Positions 13,600-27,186 of a DNA stretch of 64,000 bases are shown here, one piece after another. Made by a program: the position numbers and the translations under genes. The notes beneath the pieces are model-generated. The model saw only the letters and a program-made list of their open reading frames with translations. It had not been told where the DNA came from and ran no database searches. Location: positions 186,001 to 250,000 of the forward strand of contig MU839139.1 of NCBI GenBank assembly GCA_030685235.1, read 5' to 3'. How positions within the stretch are numbered: position 1 is the stretch's first letter; every line of letters begins with the position of its first letter. The stretch comes from Copromyces sp. CBS 386.78. Its lineage: Eukaryota; Ascomycota; Sordariomycetes; Sordariales; Sordariaceae.

Positions 13600-14600
13600 C
13601 CGCGGTTTTCTTTTCGTTTTCTTCTCTAACGTTCTTCGAAACGCCGGTAAGTAGAGCGCTACTTATCCTATTACCAATACAAAATATATATTAGATATTC
13701 CGTTAGGTTGCTATAATAAGCGTAACGCCATTTAGGCTATAGTTATTACTTTATTCCGCTTTTAAAATAATATTAATCCCCCGGTTCGTCGTTTCCGTAG
13801 CATTTATATCGATTTCTTTAAAAATATACGCGAACGCCTAACCGCAGACGGCCTCCTACACAACCTTAATATCTTTCTTCGTTATTAAAATATAAAGGTC
13901 GAAGATTATTAACGTAAGGGATATTACGAAATATTCTTAGCTAATTATCCTACCGTTCCTATTTTCGGCTCTAACGGAGGAAATATTAATATTAATTCTT
14001 CGATAATAAGTAATAGCCTTATCAATCCCCTTTCGGCCAACGAAAATTAGGTTTAATAGTGCCGCGAAATTATTAGGAATTAAGAATTAATATTTAATAT
14101 ATTCTACGAATTCCTTACCTGCGAAGAACGTTAGTTAATTATTTCGGTACCGCTTTCGTAGTTAGGTAATTACTATAATTAATACAATTTAATTTTTCCT
14201 TTTCCCGTTTCTCCTATACTTTCCTATTTTAATATTATAATTGAACGTATTTACGAATACCGTACGAATTTATCGTATTACTCTCCTTCTAATTCGATTA
14301 CTAAATAATATTCATTCAATTTATTAAACTATAATACTTATAAAAGGATTCTCTTAACTCGGGTTTTATTATCTAAATAAATTTAGAACTCTTCTTTCGT
14401 TTATAATTAATCGGCTACCGTTATTTAATAATCGGCTATCCGTAAATAATTTAAAATAATATATATAAAAATTTCTTTACATATACTATAAAAATAAATT
14501 AGCATTATAATATTTAGAACTTTCTTCTAGAAGAGGAAAAATTAAAAACTTATAACTTCCGTCCTTACTTAAATAAAAAGGGAATTCTTCATTTTAAATA
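13600..14600 (+). other. plus-strand degenerate reading frame, unrecognised
   Basis: From about 13,630 a plus frame reads protein-like through occasional RIP-type stops, with stretches such as LLHNLNIFLRY and YPTVPIFGSNGG near 13,850-13,990 and charged helical stretches beyond. It may continue a frame that ends at 5,857, on the other side of Gypsy copy A. No family was recognised. The minus strand of the same region also has few stops, so the coding strand is not settled. Confidence 0.3.
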
Positions 14601-15399
14601 ATAAGTATTATTCGTCGTCGTCTTCTAATTATTAAGCTTCTTTCTTTTTTCGTTTTATACTAACTATATACTATTTTATAATATTACTACTAAACTTCGG
14701 GTTAAAGTCGGCAATAGTAAATTTATACTATCGGCCTAGTTTAATTACTACCGCCGTTAATTAATAATTATAGTATAATATTTATTCTTTTATTATTATT
14801 TCTTCTAATTACCTTTTATAATCTATAGCAATTAATTTTAATATTTATAACGGGGGCGGCTACACTCCTATTATTAAAGGCGGACCTATTGCAATTATTA
14901 GAAATTTCTCCGTCAATATTTATTCTTTAATTTATTTAATTTTAATAATATTTTTTTTTAATTTATTAGCGGGTAGCCAACTTTTTATTCTCCTTATTTA
15001 AATACAATTAATTACTTAAATTATAGTCCTTCGGACAAACCTTATTTAATTCGTACGGGCGAACCTTTTTTTAAAAATTTTAACCGGCTTATTAAAATAG
15101 AAGTCGAACGGTAAATAAAAAATTTCCATTTTTAAATTCTTTACTAGCGTAATTTTATACGCCCTAATAATAACTTTTAAATATTTAATTTAATATTTAA
15201 TTAACTTAATCGCTATCCTTCGTAATTTATTATAAACTTCGGTCGGCTAATAGAAAATTAATATTCTATATACAATTACGCTCTAAATATATTTAATATA
15301 AATTTCCTTTATTCGTATAAAAGAATAACTTTAAATCTTCACCGCTAATTATATTAATATATTTATCTACGTAATTATCTTTTTTTTTATTACCTTTAC

Positions 15400-17650
15400 A
15401 TATATTCAATAATTAAATTTCCAATTTAATTAAACTCTAAGGAATTTAATCGATTCTATTAATTTAAATATAATTCCCCTAATTTAAAGAATTTCTATTT
15501 TTAATTCCTTCGTCCATATAAATATATAAATTCCGTTTTATTTATTTCGAATTCTATTTTTCTCTTAATTATTTAACCTAAATAAATATCCTATACCGCT
15601 TAGAACGTCTAATAATTTTCTTTAATAATTTTAATTACTACGATAATATTAATATTATTAGCGAAACCGATAATAATTACATTTTAGATAATAATTAATT
15701 TATAATATAATAAAGTAATAAAGAAAATAAAAAAAATTAGTAAAAAGGGGGAACTTTATAGTACGCTTATTATAATATTATAAAATTAAAAAGTTTCGTC
15801 GTCGAAAAAAAGAGAACCTTTTCTTCTAATAATAAAATTATTAATTTATTAGAAAATTTATTTTAAGAATTATATTTCCTATAACGTATACAAAAGCTAC
15901 TTATAATTAATTCTATTAAATACGCCCTTTAAATTAAGGAATATAAAAAATATTATAGCCTTAAACTTTTATACTATATAAACTACATTAATAATTATTC
16001 GGACGGCGAATTCGGTTGAATAACTTGCCCAATTACTTATTTAACCTTCTAAAAGGAAATTATATTCTTCTACTATTTATATTAATTTCTTAATTATAAA
16101 AGTTTCAAAAATCTTTTTAATATTATTTAAAAATAATATAAGCCGCTATACCCCGGCTAATTTTTACTATTCGGCACTTTTTCTAAATTTTTTAAAAATA
16201 ATTACTTTCGCATTTTTAAACCGTTAAAAGAAATATCCAAACCGGAGGTTCGCTATAATAAAAGCCGCTATCGCCTACTTAAATAATTTTCTATATATTT
16301 TCAAAAATTTATTTAAAAATTAATTAATACCTAGTACTTTATTAAATACTATTTTCGAAAAGATTTCCCAGATATCCTCTTCAATAATTAAATTATTAAT
16401 AAATATTAAAGTATCGCCGTTTAATAATTAAATTTAATTTAATAAATAACCCGTTAGGACCTTTACTTTTAAAAAGAAACAATTAATAAAAATATTTTTT
16501 TTACTATTATAATTTTCGACTTCATTCATTTATTTATTTTATTTAAAAAGTAATAATTTTAACGGATTTATTAAATAATAACTTTATATCTTAATTTACC
16601 TCTCTAATAACTAAAATTTACTTAAATCTTTCAATATATTTACAATATAATTATACTACTTTATTCTTTAAATTTTCGTAATAAATTTCTTCTTTTTTAT
16701 CGCCGCCTCTATAAATTCTCTCTAATTTAAAGGCGTCTAATTCTTAAAATAAATTTACTATTTCTATTATACTTCCTTCATTACTATTTTATATTCTAAA
16801 TTCTACTAGTCCACTTATTTTCCCCGACCTTTCTTTCAATATAGGACGAATTCCTCTGTAATACTAATAAATTCGCCGTCGAACTTATTAAATCCTAATT
16901 CAAATTCTTCTACCGTTTCAATCCCCTTTAAAATTAATATTCTTTTTTCCGCCGCTTCCTATACTTTTTCCATATTTATTAAATTCTAATTAAACCCTTC
17001 CTCTACTTCCACTTTCCTATTTCTTTTTTCTACTTAGACTTAAATTTTTTAAGGGTAGTAGTCCAAACCCGTTTACCCGTACTATTATATTCCTTAATAT
17101 TTAATTTCAATATCCTATAAAATTTATATATAATCGATTATTCTATTTTTTTCTCTTCTAATTATATTTTTAAACTTTATTAATTCTCCGTAGGGGGTAA
17201 TGAAGCTAAACTTTTATCGCCGTATTTATATAAATAGTTTTATAACGCCTAAATTAATCCTATTCTTTAAGTCCTAATTAGGGTAATAAAGATTATAATC
17301 CTTTATAATTATATATTAACCGGCCGGAAATTTTTCTTTAAAGAGTTCGAAGAGGGGAAACCCCTATTAATATTCCGGCGTACTTTAAAAGAAAATAAGG
17401 GAGTAAATAGAATAAATAGTTATTAATTTTTATAAATTTTTTAATATTACTATAGCCCAATCCTTTTTAACTTAAAAATTTAAATCTTTTAAATTCTACC
17501 TTTTATTTATATAAATTACCGTTCTACCCTTCTTTAAACAATCGATATTATAATATTTACCGCCCTTCGGCCAGTAAATATCCCTATTTAAATTCTTGCC
17601 TAACTTTTAAATTATTATAATATTATAAATCTCTTCCTATTCAAATAACG
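15400..17650 (-). pseudogene. LINE ORF2 remnant with reverse transcriptase
   Basis: Around 15,800-15,400 the minus strand reads an SSPFLLIFFIFF block, equivalent to the QGSPLSPILF motif of non-LTR reverse transcriptases. The catalytic F-A-D-D follows as F-A-N-N (15,654-15,665), then a short helix and an NKTEFIY-like block, equivalent to the region after motif C. Both Asp-to-Asn changes are G-to-A changes on the coding strand, as RIP makes. The upstream part to about 17,650 should hold the endonuclease, but I could not assign its catalytic residues. The frame is broken by numerous stops. Confidence 0.7.
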
Positions 17651-17699
17651 TTTTCCCTCTTTCATATAATTTCCCTATATTCTAATAGAATATTTTTAA

Positions 17700-19465
17700 T
17701 TAAATTATTAATTACCCTATAAAAAGCTTCCTTCTAATCTAATAGCGGGCTAAGGGGGTATTATTTCTTCAAAAATAATAATAGTAACCGAAGGTATAAT
17801 AATAATAAAATTAATACAAGTACAATCGCCTATATTCTAAGAGTAAATATAAACGTTTATTAAACCTATACTTATAAATTTCGGCCGAAAGCCACCTCTA
17901 ATTTTTTTAAAGCGGCCTCTTTTTCCTCCTCTTATAAATAATCTCTTTAAAGTTGTAATTAAATAGGAATTAAAGGGAGCGTCGGAAAGTATAATATCCT
18001 CTTCCAATTCTATTGTCAGCTCTAATACTAATTTAGCTAATCCTTTACAAATAATAAAACTATAAAGCCTTTTAGTGTAATTAATAAATACTTTTATATA
18101 GGCCGCTCTTATAAATAGGTACCTTTTCTTATCGAAGGCGAAATACTCCAACTTCCTATATAGTTTATAAAAGATTCAAGAATTATCCTTATTTAAAAAG
18201 CAATTCTCTTTTCCTATACGCGGCCCTTTATATTTAATTTTACTATAATAGCTATAAACGTCTTCCTAACGATAGAATTTTACTATATATCTAAAATACT
18301 AATATTTAAAGTACTATTAGGCGGAAGCTGTAATTTAAAATAATTTATATACGTATACGCCGCCGTCCTAAAAGAAAAAGTTCTCCTAAAAGAAAATTAT
18401 AGCCCTCGCAATCGTAATTTCTACTAAGAATATTCTTCTTTCCTCCCCTTTACATCTCTTCCAAAATTTAACTTAAATAATTTCCGCCTCCTTATTCCTC
18501 GCTTTTATTTCCTATATAACTAATTTAAATTATTTTATATTAATATTAGCCTATAAAATTCCTTTAACTAAAATAATTATAGTATTTAAAAATATAACGG
18601 CCTTTTTTCTAAAAACTATTTTAACCTAAATTTAATACTTCTAATACTAATCCTTAATTAATTCATCGAAAATAATTATATAATTTCCATTTATTACTAT
18701 CTTAATAGTTATATAGATTATTTTATATAGGTTCTCCTTTAAAACGCTTTTAATAACTTATTTTATATTATCGTTCGAACGTATAGTAAATTCGGCGGTA
18801 ATTTAAACCCCTTTAATAGTAAATTAGTAGTTATAATTAGAAGAAATAAATTTTTTAATAATAATAGTAAATAAATAATAAAAAGTAATATTAACCTTAT
18901 TTAACAACTTCCGGACAATATTAACCTATTTCTTCAGCGCCTTTTAAACGTCTTTCTTTATTTCCTTCAAAATAAATTTCTTCAAATTATTAATATCCTT
19001 TTTAATAATAAATTAAGCCTCAACGGCTTTATTTACTTCAAATATTTTAAACCTACTGTTCTTCGCAAAAAATTTTATAAATTCAAAAAAGAATTTTCGA
19101 ATTTAGCGACGGTCGTTAATTAATATAATAATATAATCTATAATTTTATTCGCTATAATAATAAATCTCTTTATAATTTTATTATCTTCTTTTATCTTCT
19201 TTAAAATCTCTATAGCAAATACGGCATTAGGGTCGTTATATCCTAAAATACTTCCGAGGAAGTTGTAAACGCTATTTTCAAACTTATTTACACCTCTATT
19301 AATTATTATCAATAGCGATAATTCAATACTATCGCTATAGTTATTGTAAGATATCGCGGAGGGGGTAAATAACCCTCCTAAGTCGATTGCCGTTATCGGT
19401 TTTCGTTTTAGAGTACTTCCTGACCAGAAATCGGCGTTTCCGGTTTCGGCGTCGTTTTTAGCTAA
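17700..19465 (-). pseudogene. LINE ORF1 (gag-like, zinc knuckles)
   Basis: A long minus-strand frame with few stops begins near 19,465; its N-terminal part (19,300-19,465) is unusually well preserved and contains FWSGSTLKRKP. A Lys/Glu-rich helical middle follows. Near 18,262-18,325 a C-X2-C-X4-H-X4-C knuckle is seen with every ligand turned into Tyr (Y-F-K-Y ... Y ... Y), and two further knuckle-like patterns lie at about 18,110-18,250. The last one runs into a stop-free stretch (18,151-17,837) ending in a Gly/Arg/Lys-rich segment. Such proteins bind element RNA in non-LTR elements. RIP stops make it inactive. The start codon is not fixed. Confidence 0.72.
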
Positions 19466-21384
19466 TTCAATTTAATATATTTAAACTACTATTTAAAATC
19501 CTAAAGAATAGGATTAAAATAATAAAACTATTTAAACAAAAACCTAAATCTTCAATCGACATTAAAGAACCTCCGCTCCTATTTTTAAATAAAAAATTAT
19601 ATTCTCTATTATAAAAATCCTTATAATATTAATTAAAAGTTTTAAAGGCTTTAAAGAATTCTTAAGAAGTAATATAATTAATAGCCTTTTTAGTATACTA
19701 ATAATAATTAGTATAAATCCCCCCTTTAATATTCTAATTTATAAAAATGTATTTAATAAAAGGAATTTATATAAGCGGAGTCTCCTATTACTATTTATTA
19801 GTATAAATTAATATAAAAGTCTTTTAAAAACGGGTAACGTAGTAAGAATAAATAATTTAATTCTTAAAAAAAAATATAATTAGTAAAAGAAATAAAAATT
19901 AATACTTAATTTAATTATTTACTTTTATTTAAACGTTTAAATTATTAATATTAAAATATACTCCTTCTTAAAATTTAATAAAGAATTATAGTACCCCTAT
20001 GGCTAGCCCCCCTTCTTTTTAATAAAAATTAGGTTATAAAATTTCTTATTAAAAATATTTTCCGCCGTTTTTAAAATAATCCCCTAATATTCGATAAATA
20101 TATTAAAATTCTTAATAAAGTACGAAAGGAAAACAATATTTTTAAATAATTTTTATTATAAGTAGAATAAGTTTATAATTTTTAGTACGTTAAAAGTATA
20201 GATCTTTATATATTTTACGAAAATAAAGTAAATTATAGCATATAGAATATCCTAAAAACTATTTATAAGGATAAACGGGTAATGGTTAAAATTAATATAA
20301 ATTTTAAAAAGGATTTACTGTTTACTATTAGGATATTTATTTATATAGTGAATTTAATCTATTATTTTTAAAGGAAATTAAGGAACGGGAATCGAATTTT
20401 TAAATATAATTAAATAATTATAAATATTTATTTATAATTCTTTAATATTCTAACGAAACTATAGAATTATATTAAAAGTAAAAAGAGGCGTGAAATTAAT
20501 ATAAATTGTAATTTAAATAACGTTAATTATAAAAGGCAAAAAAAAAGTCGAAGATAAGGATATTATATTAATATAGGAAAGAATTTAAATAAAATAATAA
20601 TAGTAATATAAATTGTAAAAAAGGCTAAGAAAGAAGTAGGAATCGAGGATCCTTTTATACTTAGCTAACGCGCGCTAGTTAAAAAGAAATTAAAAATCGA
20701 TTTAATTACGTACTTAAGGATTTTAATAACCAATTAAAGTAATAAAAGAAAAAAGGGTATTAAAATAGAAGGAGCGGTTTACGATTTATATTATTATTAT
20801 AATTAAAGAAGAGATTTAAACCCCCGATTAAAAGAAGGAATTCCCCTTACGAAGTACTATTTATAATTATTGCCTAGTAAAAGGGTACTACTAAATAAGT
20901 AGCTAAATATAAAATTCCCCCGTTTTAATTACCTAATTTCCTCCTAATTATAAAAGGGACGATAAGGCGGAAAGAAAAAAATATTAGACGAAAAATTATT
21001 ACCCTATACTTTCTCTAAAAAATTTAACGATTTAAAATATAAGTAAATATTAATTTAAGCTAATAAATAAGAATAAAAATATTGTTTTACTAATTTTCGC
21101 TAAGAAATATTTCAATAAACGGTTCTAACCTTAGAATTCTATTTGAATACCCTCCTTTTTAAACCTCTTTAAAAATATTTTTTCTTTATCCCCTTTATTT
21201 TATTTAAGAATAAAATATGGTACGCAATAGGTATTTAAAAAGGAAAATACTTATATAAAAAATTGTAACCCCCCTAAAGAAAGGAGGAAATTAAGCTTTA
21301 AAGCCTGCTAACTATCTATAAAAGAACGGCCTTCTCTCACTAAATTTCTTCTTTTAAATCTCTATTTTTAATAACCTATTTATA
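19466..21384. other. RIPed DNA upstream of the LINE, unidentified
   Basis: AT-rich, CpA/TpG-poor sequence with stops in all frames. Nothing recognisable as a domain, tRNA or promoter. It is the left flank of Gypsy copy B; the sequence continues after 29,829, so this and the stretch 29,830-32,385 were contiguous before copy B inserted. Confidence 0.5.
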
Positions 21385-21741
21385 TATTACGGGGCAAGGC
21401 GAACGTTAGGTATCTGTAAAGATATTCGTAATTGTACGAGGAAGAGGAAGCTATTTGGAGGAGCCCTGATGGCTATCTATATATAGTGAGTATATAGCCC
21501 GTACAGCCTAGTCATCCTATAGATCATCCTATAGATTATCCTATAGGCTAGTGTAGTTTGTATAGCCTTAGCGATAGGGGTAGGCTAATAACCGTAGTTA
21601 GTTAGATATTAAATGCGTTTAGTCGCATCTACTATATTAAGTTTCTATAGCCAATTAGAGCATACTATTAACCCGGTAACTATTGCTATACTAAAAGTAG
21701 CGATATAGGACGGTTAATTAATTATAAATAACCCTATAATA
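21385..21741 (-). repeat. 3' LTR of Gypsy copy B
   Basis: 357 bp, plus-strand start TATTACGGGGCAAGGCG and end ATAACCCTATAATA. Relatively mildly mutated: several TG dinucleotides survive in its body. Its neighbour on the internal side, read on the minus strand, is again a purine-rich GCGAGGGAA, as in copy A. Confidence 0.94.
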
Positions 21742-24700
21742 TTTCCCTCGCTTAAAATACCCTTAAAATAAAAATGCTTCCCTTTTTAATCTCCTTTACA
21801 ATATTTATTGCTTACCTTTTTATATTATTTTTACTTTCCTTTTTAAGCCGTTACCTTACCCTTTTAGTAACGCGGTAATCGCTATACTATTAATATTGTT
21901 TTTTCTAGCGGTTAGTCCGTTTTAGCAGCTTTCTTTAGAGCTTTCTTAGCTTTATAGCGACGTTTTTCGTCTGCGATTTATTATAGTAATACTAGTATAT
22001 TTAGGTTATTATTATAAAAATTTTTGAGGTCGTCGATATAATATTCTACGTTTTTTTATAGTTGCTAAATAAGATTGTAGGGGTTTCCTTAAATTATTTA
22101 ATATTCCTATCTATTATTTTTTATATTAAAATAACAATTATTAATAGTTTTGTAGAATTATTTAATTACAATTTTAGTATTATTTATTTATTTTATAATT
22201 TGCCCGTTATTTATTCGGATATTTTAGGTTTTATTTTGCCCGGAAATCCTTTAATAATTCTAAAATTTTATTATATTAATATAGAAAGTATAATTATACT
22301 TTATATTAATAAAGAATTTTAATATAATATAGTAGCTATTTACTTTTATAATTTCGAAAGGCCTTTCTTATAATAGTGTAAATTTAATTTGTAGGCGGCC
22401 CAATATAAAGTTAGTTATATTAAATAAAATTTTATTATTAATATAATACTTTAGTATATCGGATTATTTTTCGTTAGCGGTTTCCTCGTACTATATTTAA
22501 TTACTTTTAATTATAATAGTAATTTTATTTAAAATTATATTAAACTAGTCGGCGATTTCATTAATTTTAAAATATTCCGCCTATTATACTTTAAAAAGCC
22601 CTAATAGATATAGTTAGGCGGGTTCGATTCTTATCCGAAGGTAAAAATTATAATTTATAAAGAATAAAGATATACTAATATTATTTAAATATATATTATT
22701 GCCTACGAATTCTACTAAGGGTAATTAATTGATTTAATTATCCTAAATTTAATTAATATAAATATAAAAGAAACGTTTTAATTTAGTATTAATATATTTA
22801 GTCTAATTATTAATTTCTTTATAGAAAATTAATAATAACTTTAAAATAATTCCTAACCTTTTAGATAGAGCCTTCTAAAATTATAAAACGAATTAAATAC
22901 TACGATTAGAAACGATAGTATCCGGTAGGCTATAAAGGGCGTAAATTTTTTTGATAAATTAATTAATAAATTTCTCTATAATTAATATTTCGATTAGGAT
23001 ATAGTATTTAATTTTTATTAAACAGTCTACTATTATAGCAATATATTTATATTTTTAGCCTCCTCGGATATAAGGTATTATAAGGGTAATATAATTAATA
23101 GCAATATTCTTTTATAGGGTGAAGGGTATTAGTAGGGGTTTTAAAAGCCCCGTTAATATACGTTGTAATAGCTTCGTTTTTATATATTAGAGGTAGGCTT
23201 TATAATAAGACCTAACGGCCTTTTTTATACCTAATTAGTAAAATAAACGATTAAAAATAGTAAACGTTTTATCCTAGCCTTAGTAATTTACTAATACGGA
23301 TTTATAATACCTTTGTATAAAATATAATTATAGTATAGTATTTTTTAAATCGATTATAAGTATTAAACGTCGGTATATTTTATTATTAATCGTATAGTAT
23401 TCTATAAAAGTTATTTTTCTTATATTTTTCTTTAATACTTTAAATTATATTTAACGGTTTTCGTTTATAAAGGTAATTATTAAATTTTAATAGAAGATTA
23501 AATTATAATAATTAGCGTCGATTAATTTATTTGTAAATAATTCTTCTAAATTAAATTCGTAAGTATAAATATAATTTATAAAAACGGAAGGGTCGAAAAG
23601 TACTTTATAGCGGGCTTTTAACCGGTTGTCGTTTATATCTTTCAATATATCTTTTAGTTTCCTACTTAAAATATTAGGACGGATTTAAAGAATACCTAGC
23701 CTATATTTAATAGTAAAATTAAATTTAAATAGGAAATTAAATTACTATATATATTGCAGCGTAAATTTCTTATTCTCCATAAAAATTTATAAGCCTTTAT
23801 AGTCGGTTAGGATTTTAAACGGTTTTTAAACGCTTTATAACTCCGGTCCCTATTCCTCTAAGGCTTTAATAATTATAAATAATTCTTTATTATAAATATT
23901 ATAATTATATTTTACAGCGGAATATTTCTATAAAAGATATACGATTAAGCGTAAAATATTTTTATTATTATATTAAAATAGTATACTACCTACGGCCTAA
24001 TTAGAAATATTAGTTTCGATTACGGTTAGGCGGGACTAATTGTAAATTCGAAGGATAGGACCTATAGTAAATTTTTTTTTTAATTCTTCAAAAATTCTTT
24101 AATAATCTTCTATTTACCGCTATTTAACTAATTTCTTTATAAAATTATATAATAGATTAACTATAATCGAAAAGTATTAAATAAAACGCTAGTAGAAATT
24201 TATAAATCTTAAAAACTTTTAGAATTAGCGTTATAATTACGGGGCCTCTTATTTAATAATAGTTTTTACTTTCGTAGGGTCTATCTTTATACCCTTTAAT
24301 ATAATAAAAAGGCCTAAATATTTTATACGGGTAATATTGAATTTATATTTATCGATATTTAATTGAAGGTTAGCGTTAATTATTCTTTTAAGGACTTTAT
24401 TTATATAAGCGGTATATTCTTCTACATTTTCAGAATAAATAAAAATATTATCTAAATATATTATTAATATAATTCTAAAACGTGCTGAGTACGCTTTAAA
24501 GGCCGAAAGGAAGGATTAGTAATTTATAAAGACCGAAATATATAATAAAAACGGTTAATTATTCGTAGCCTTTCTAAATACGGATTCGGTTAAAAGCAGC
24601 GATAATATTTAATTTAATAAAGATTTTAGCGTAGTAAATAATATTAAAGATTTCCTTAATTAATAGAAGTAGGTATTATATTTTAAATATAACATTATTA

Positions 24701-26670
24701 ATATTACAATAATTAATATAAATATAAATACCCCCGCTAGGCTTATTTATAAGGAATAAAAGTAAAACTACTTAGGATTAAGAAAGTTTAATAAAACCGT
24801 TTTCTAATTAATTATTAATTTATTTTTTAACGATAATTACTTTTATAAGTAAAACCGGTTAGTAGTAAGCGTTCAACGGTTTTTCCCCTAACGTAAATTC
24901 GATTTTATAATCGTATACTCGATAAAGTAGAAATTTATTCGCTTTTTTAATATAGAAAGCGTTAATTCTTTTCTAATATTTACGTGGGAGTTTAAATTTA
25001 ATTTCCTTATTAATTTTCGGAAACTGGTTAACTTTCTTATAAAATATTAATACGTCTTCCTCTATAATTTTTATAATAATAGCCTTATATATAGGCGCGT
25101 TTATATTTAGGTCGCCTATAAGAATAGCGGTTCGGGCGATTTTAACGGCTACCAATTTTTTTTAATTTATATCCCTTTTATATACGTTAATAAATTTATA
25201 AAAGCGCTTTAAGAGGCAGTCCTTATATTATTTACCTTTACTATTTATAATATTCTAAACTATTTTTTTAGTAAGGTCGTTATAAATACTAGTCTCGTAG
25301 AAGGTAACTAATCGGTAGATTTCTATATAATTCGTAAAGTAGGGCTATAAATTATACGTTTCGTATAGGAAATTAAAAGCGGCAACGTTAATATTACGTA
25401 TATTCTAAATGTTAATTCGTCCTTTAATTATTTTAAACCGCTTCGAAATTAAATAAGCGGTACCGGGGGAATTCTTTACGCCTTTTACTTTTCTATAAGG
25501 CAGCACAAATATAAAAAGTTCTACTACCTATCTTAGTATATTATAATTTAATAAAATTACATTTCCGGTAAATCCTTTAATAAGAAGTTTAAAATAATAT
25601 AAAAGGAAGTTGCGGCAATATAGCCACGTCCTCTATTTTAAATAAAAATTTTCGTTAACCTCGTAAAATTTATAAAGGTTATAGGTTTTACCCTTAGGGC
25701 GGCTTTCGTAGGGCTCGCAATAAGGGGCTAAAATAGAAATAGAATCGTTTTTTAATAATAATTCTAATATTTAAATATCACTATACTCCGGTCCGTTATA
25801 GGGGATATAGTCCTAAAATTATAATAGCCTTAATATATTCTAGCGAAATTCTTATTAGTATAGGAACGGTATAGAATTAAAATCGGCCTTTAATAATAAT
25901 TTTAAATTTTAATAATAGTAATCTACTCTACTGGTAGTCTTATCGATATTCTTATTAATAATCCCGGGGTAGTATTCTAAATTCTAAAATTCTTTTAAAT
26001 TTTAATAATAATAATCTACTTTACTAATAGTTTTATTAATATTCTTATTAGTAATTTTAAGGTAATATTCTAAATTCTAAAATTCTTTTAAATTTTAATA
26101 AAGTAGTAATCGATCCCTTAAAATCTAATATTCTATTAGATTCTAGCGAGGTAATAGCTTCGGCGGCTAAATATTACTACGTATAAGTCCCTTTATAGGG
26201 ATTGGGTATTAATCCCTTAAAATCCAATATTTTAATAAATTCTAATAAAGTAGTAGCTTCGGCGGCTAAATATCGCCGTATATAGGTCCCTCCGTAGGGA
26301 TTAGAATCGAATAATTTATTAAACTACCTTTTATTTAATTAATATAATTATTTATTTTCAATAGAAGCCCTAGTATTTTTAAAATATTTAATAATATTCT
26401 TTTATCCTATTTATTTACCGTCGCCACGTAAAATTAATAATACAAATTATTAAGAGAGCGGTTTTATATACTAAGGGCGTTCCGTAAGGAAATAGGGAAA
26501 TCCGATAGAAAGTATTGGTCGGCGTACTAATTAATAAATTAAACTTTCCCTTCTATTTAAAAAATATACGGCTTATATTTCCTAAATTAAGGTAGTCCTA
26601 AGATAATAAGGTAATTAGAAGAAATATTATAAATTAAGAATATAATATTTTTTAAATAATAATTAATATA

Positions 26671-26799
26671 GAGAAAGTCTTTTCGCACCGCTATCAAAGT
26701 CTATTCGCACCGCCGCCCCACCCACGCCCCGCCCTTGCCGCGCGCCAAGGCACGCTAATGCACACCAAAATTTTTGAGCCAATCAAATCGCTTGCATCC
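26671..26799 (+). repeat. left terminal inverted repeat, 129 bp
   Basis: Matches the reverse complement of 27,187-27,315 with about eight or nine differences. Nearly all are transitions, most with C in this arm and T in the other. The first 66 bases are identical, and the GC-rich part (GCCGCCCCACCCACGCCCC) is fully conserved. Confidence 0.92.
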
Positions 26800-26834
26800 A
26801 AACCGCGGTCCACTCTCTACCTCGCAGCTGTATT

Positions 26835-27032
26835 CACCCAGATGTGTACCCAGATGTGCACCCAGATATGCACCCAAATGTGCACCCAAATTAACCACTT
26901 TACAGCGCACTTTACAGCGTACTTAGCAGTACAGTCGTATACGGTCGCATATCGTTCAATTAAATCGTTCAATTGAATCGCTCAATTGAATCGCTCAGCT
27001 GACTGTTAGCGACTGTCAGCGACTGTCAGCCA
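26835..27032. repeat. cluster of four short tandem repeats inside the inverted-repeat element
   Basis: Five 12-bp units of the CACCCAGATGTG type (26,835-26,892), two 12-bp units CACTTTACAGCG (26,896-26,919), four 13-bp units of the ATCGTTCAATTGA type (26,951-27,002) and three 10-bp units CTGTCAGCGA (27,003-27,032). Arrays near the ends are typical transposase-binding sites of hAT-like elements; that role is inferred. Confidence 0.85.
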
Positions 27033-27186
27033 GATGATAGCGCGTTGTTTACTTAGCGATATCTCGTGATGCGCGCGATGGTGGTTTGATTGATTATGGG
27101 GAAATTGGATCTGGGTGTTATGGGTTGAAATCTGGGAGCTTGGCGGGCGCGGTACGGTTTGCTGACGAAGCTGTGGAGACTCAAAT

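Larger units (their letters stand above)
13580..19465 (-). mobile_element. LINE-type (non-LTR) retrotransposon, RIPed, minus strand
   Basis: Two minus-strand coding blocks in the order of a fungal LINE: an ORF1 with zinc knuckles (about 19,465-17,700), then an ORF2 containing reverse transcriptase with the non-LTR motif FADD (reads F-A-N-N) at 15,654-15,665. No LTRs flank it. Zinc-knuckle ORF1 plus this RT resembles the Tad1/R1-like group found in filamentous fungi. The 3' end was not located; Gypsy copy A lies at the left edge and may have inserted into or beside it. Between 13,600 and 14,600 a plus-strand frame also reads well, so the left part may belong to another repeat. Confidence 0.75.

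Noticed and set aside
22062..22322. 86-codon plus-strand frame in copy B
   Set aside because: Antisense to the integrase tail of copy B; the homologous stretches in copies A and C are not open in this frame.
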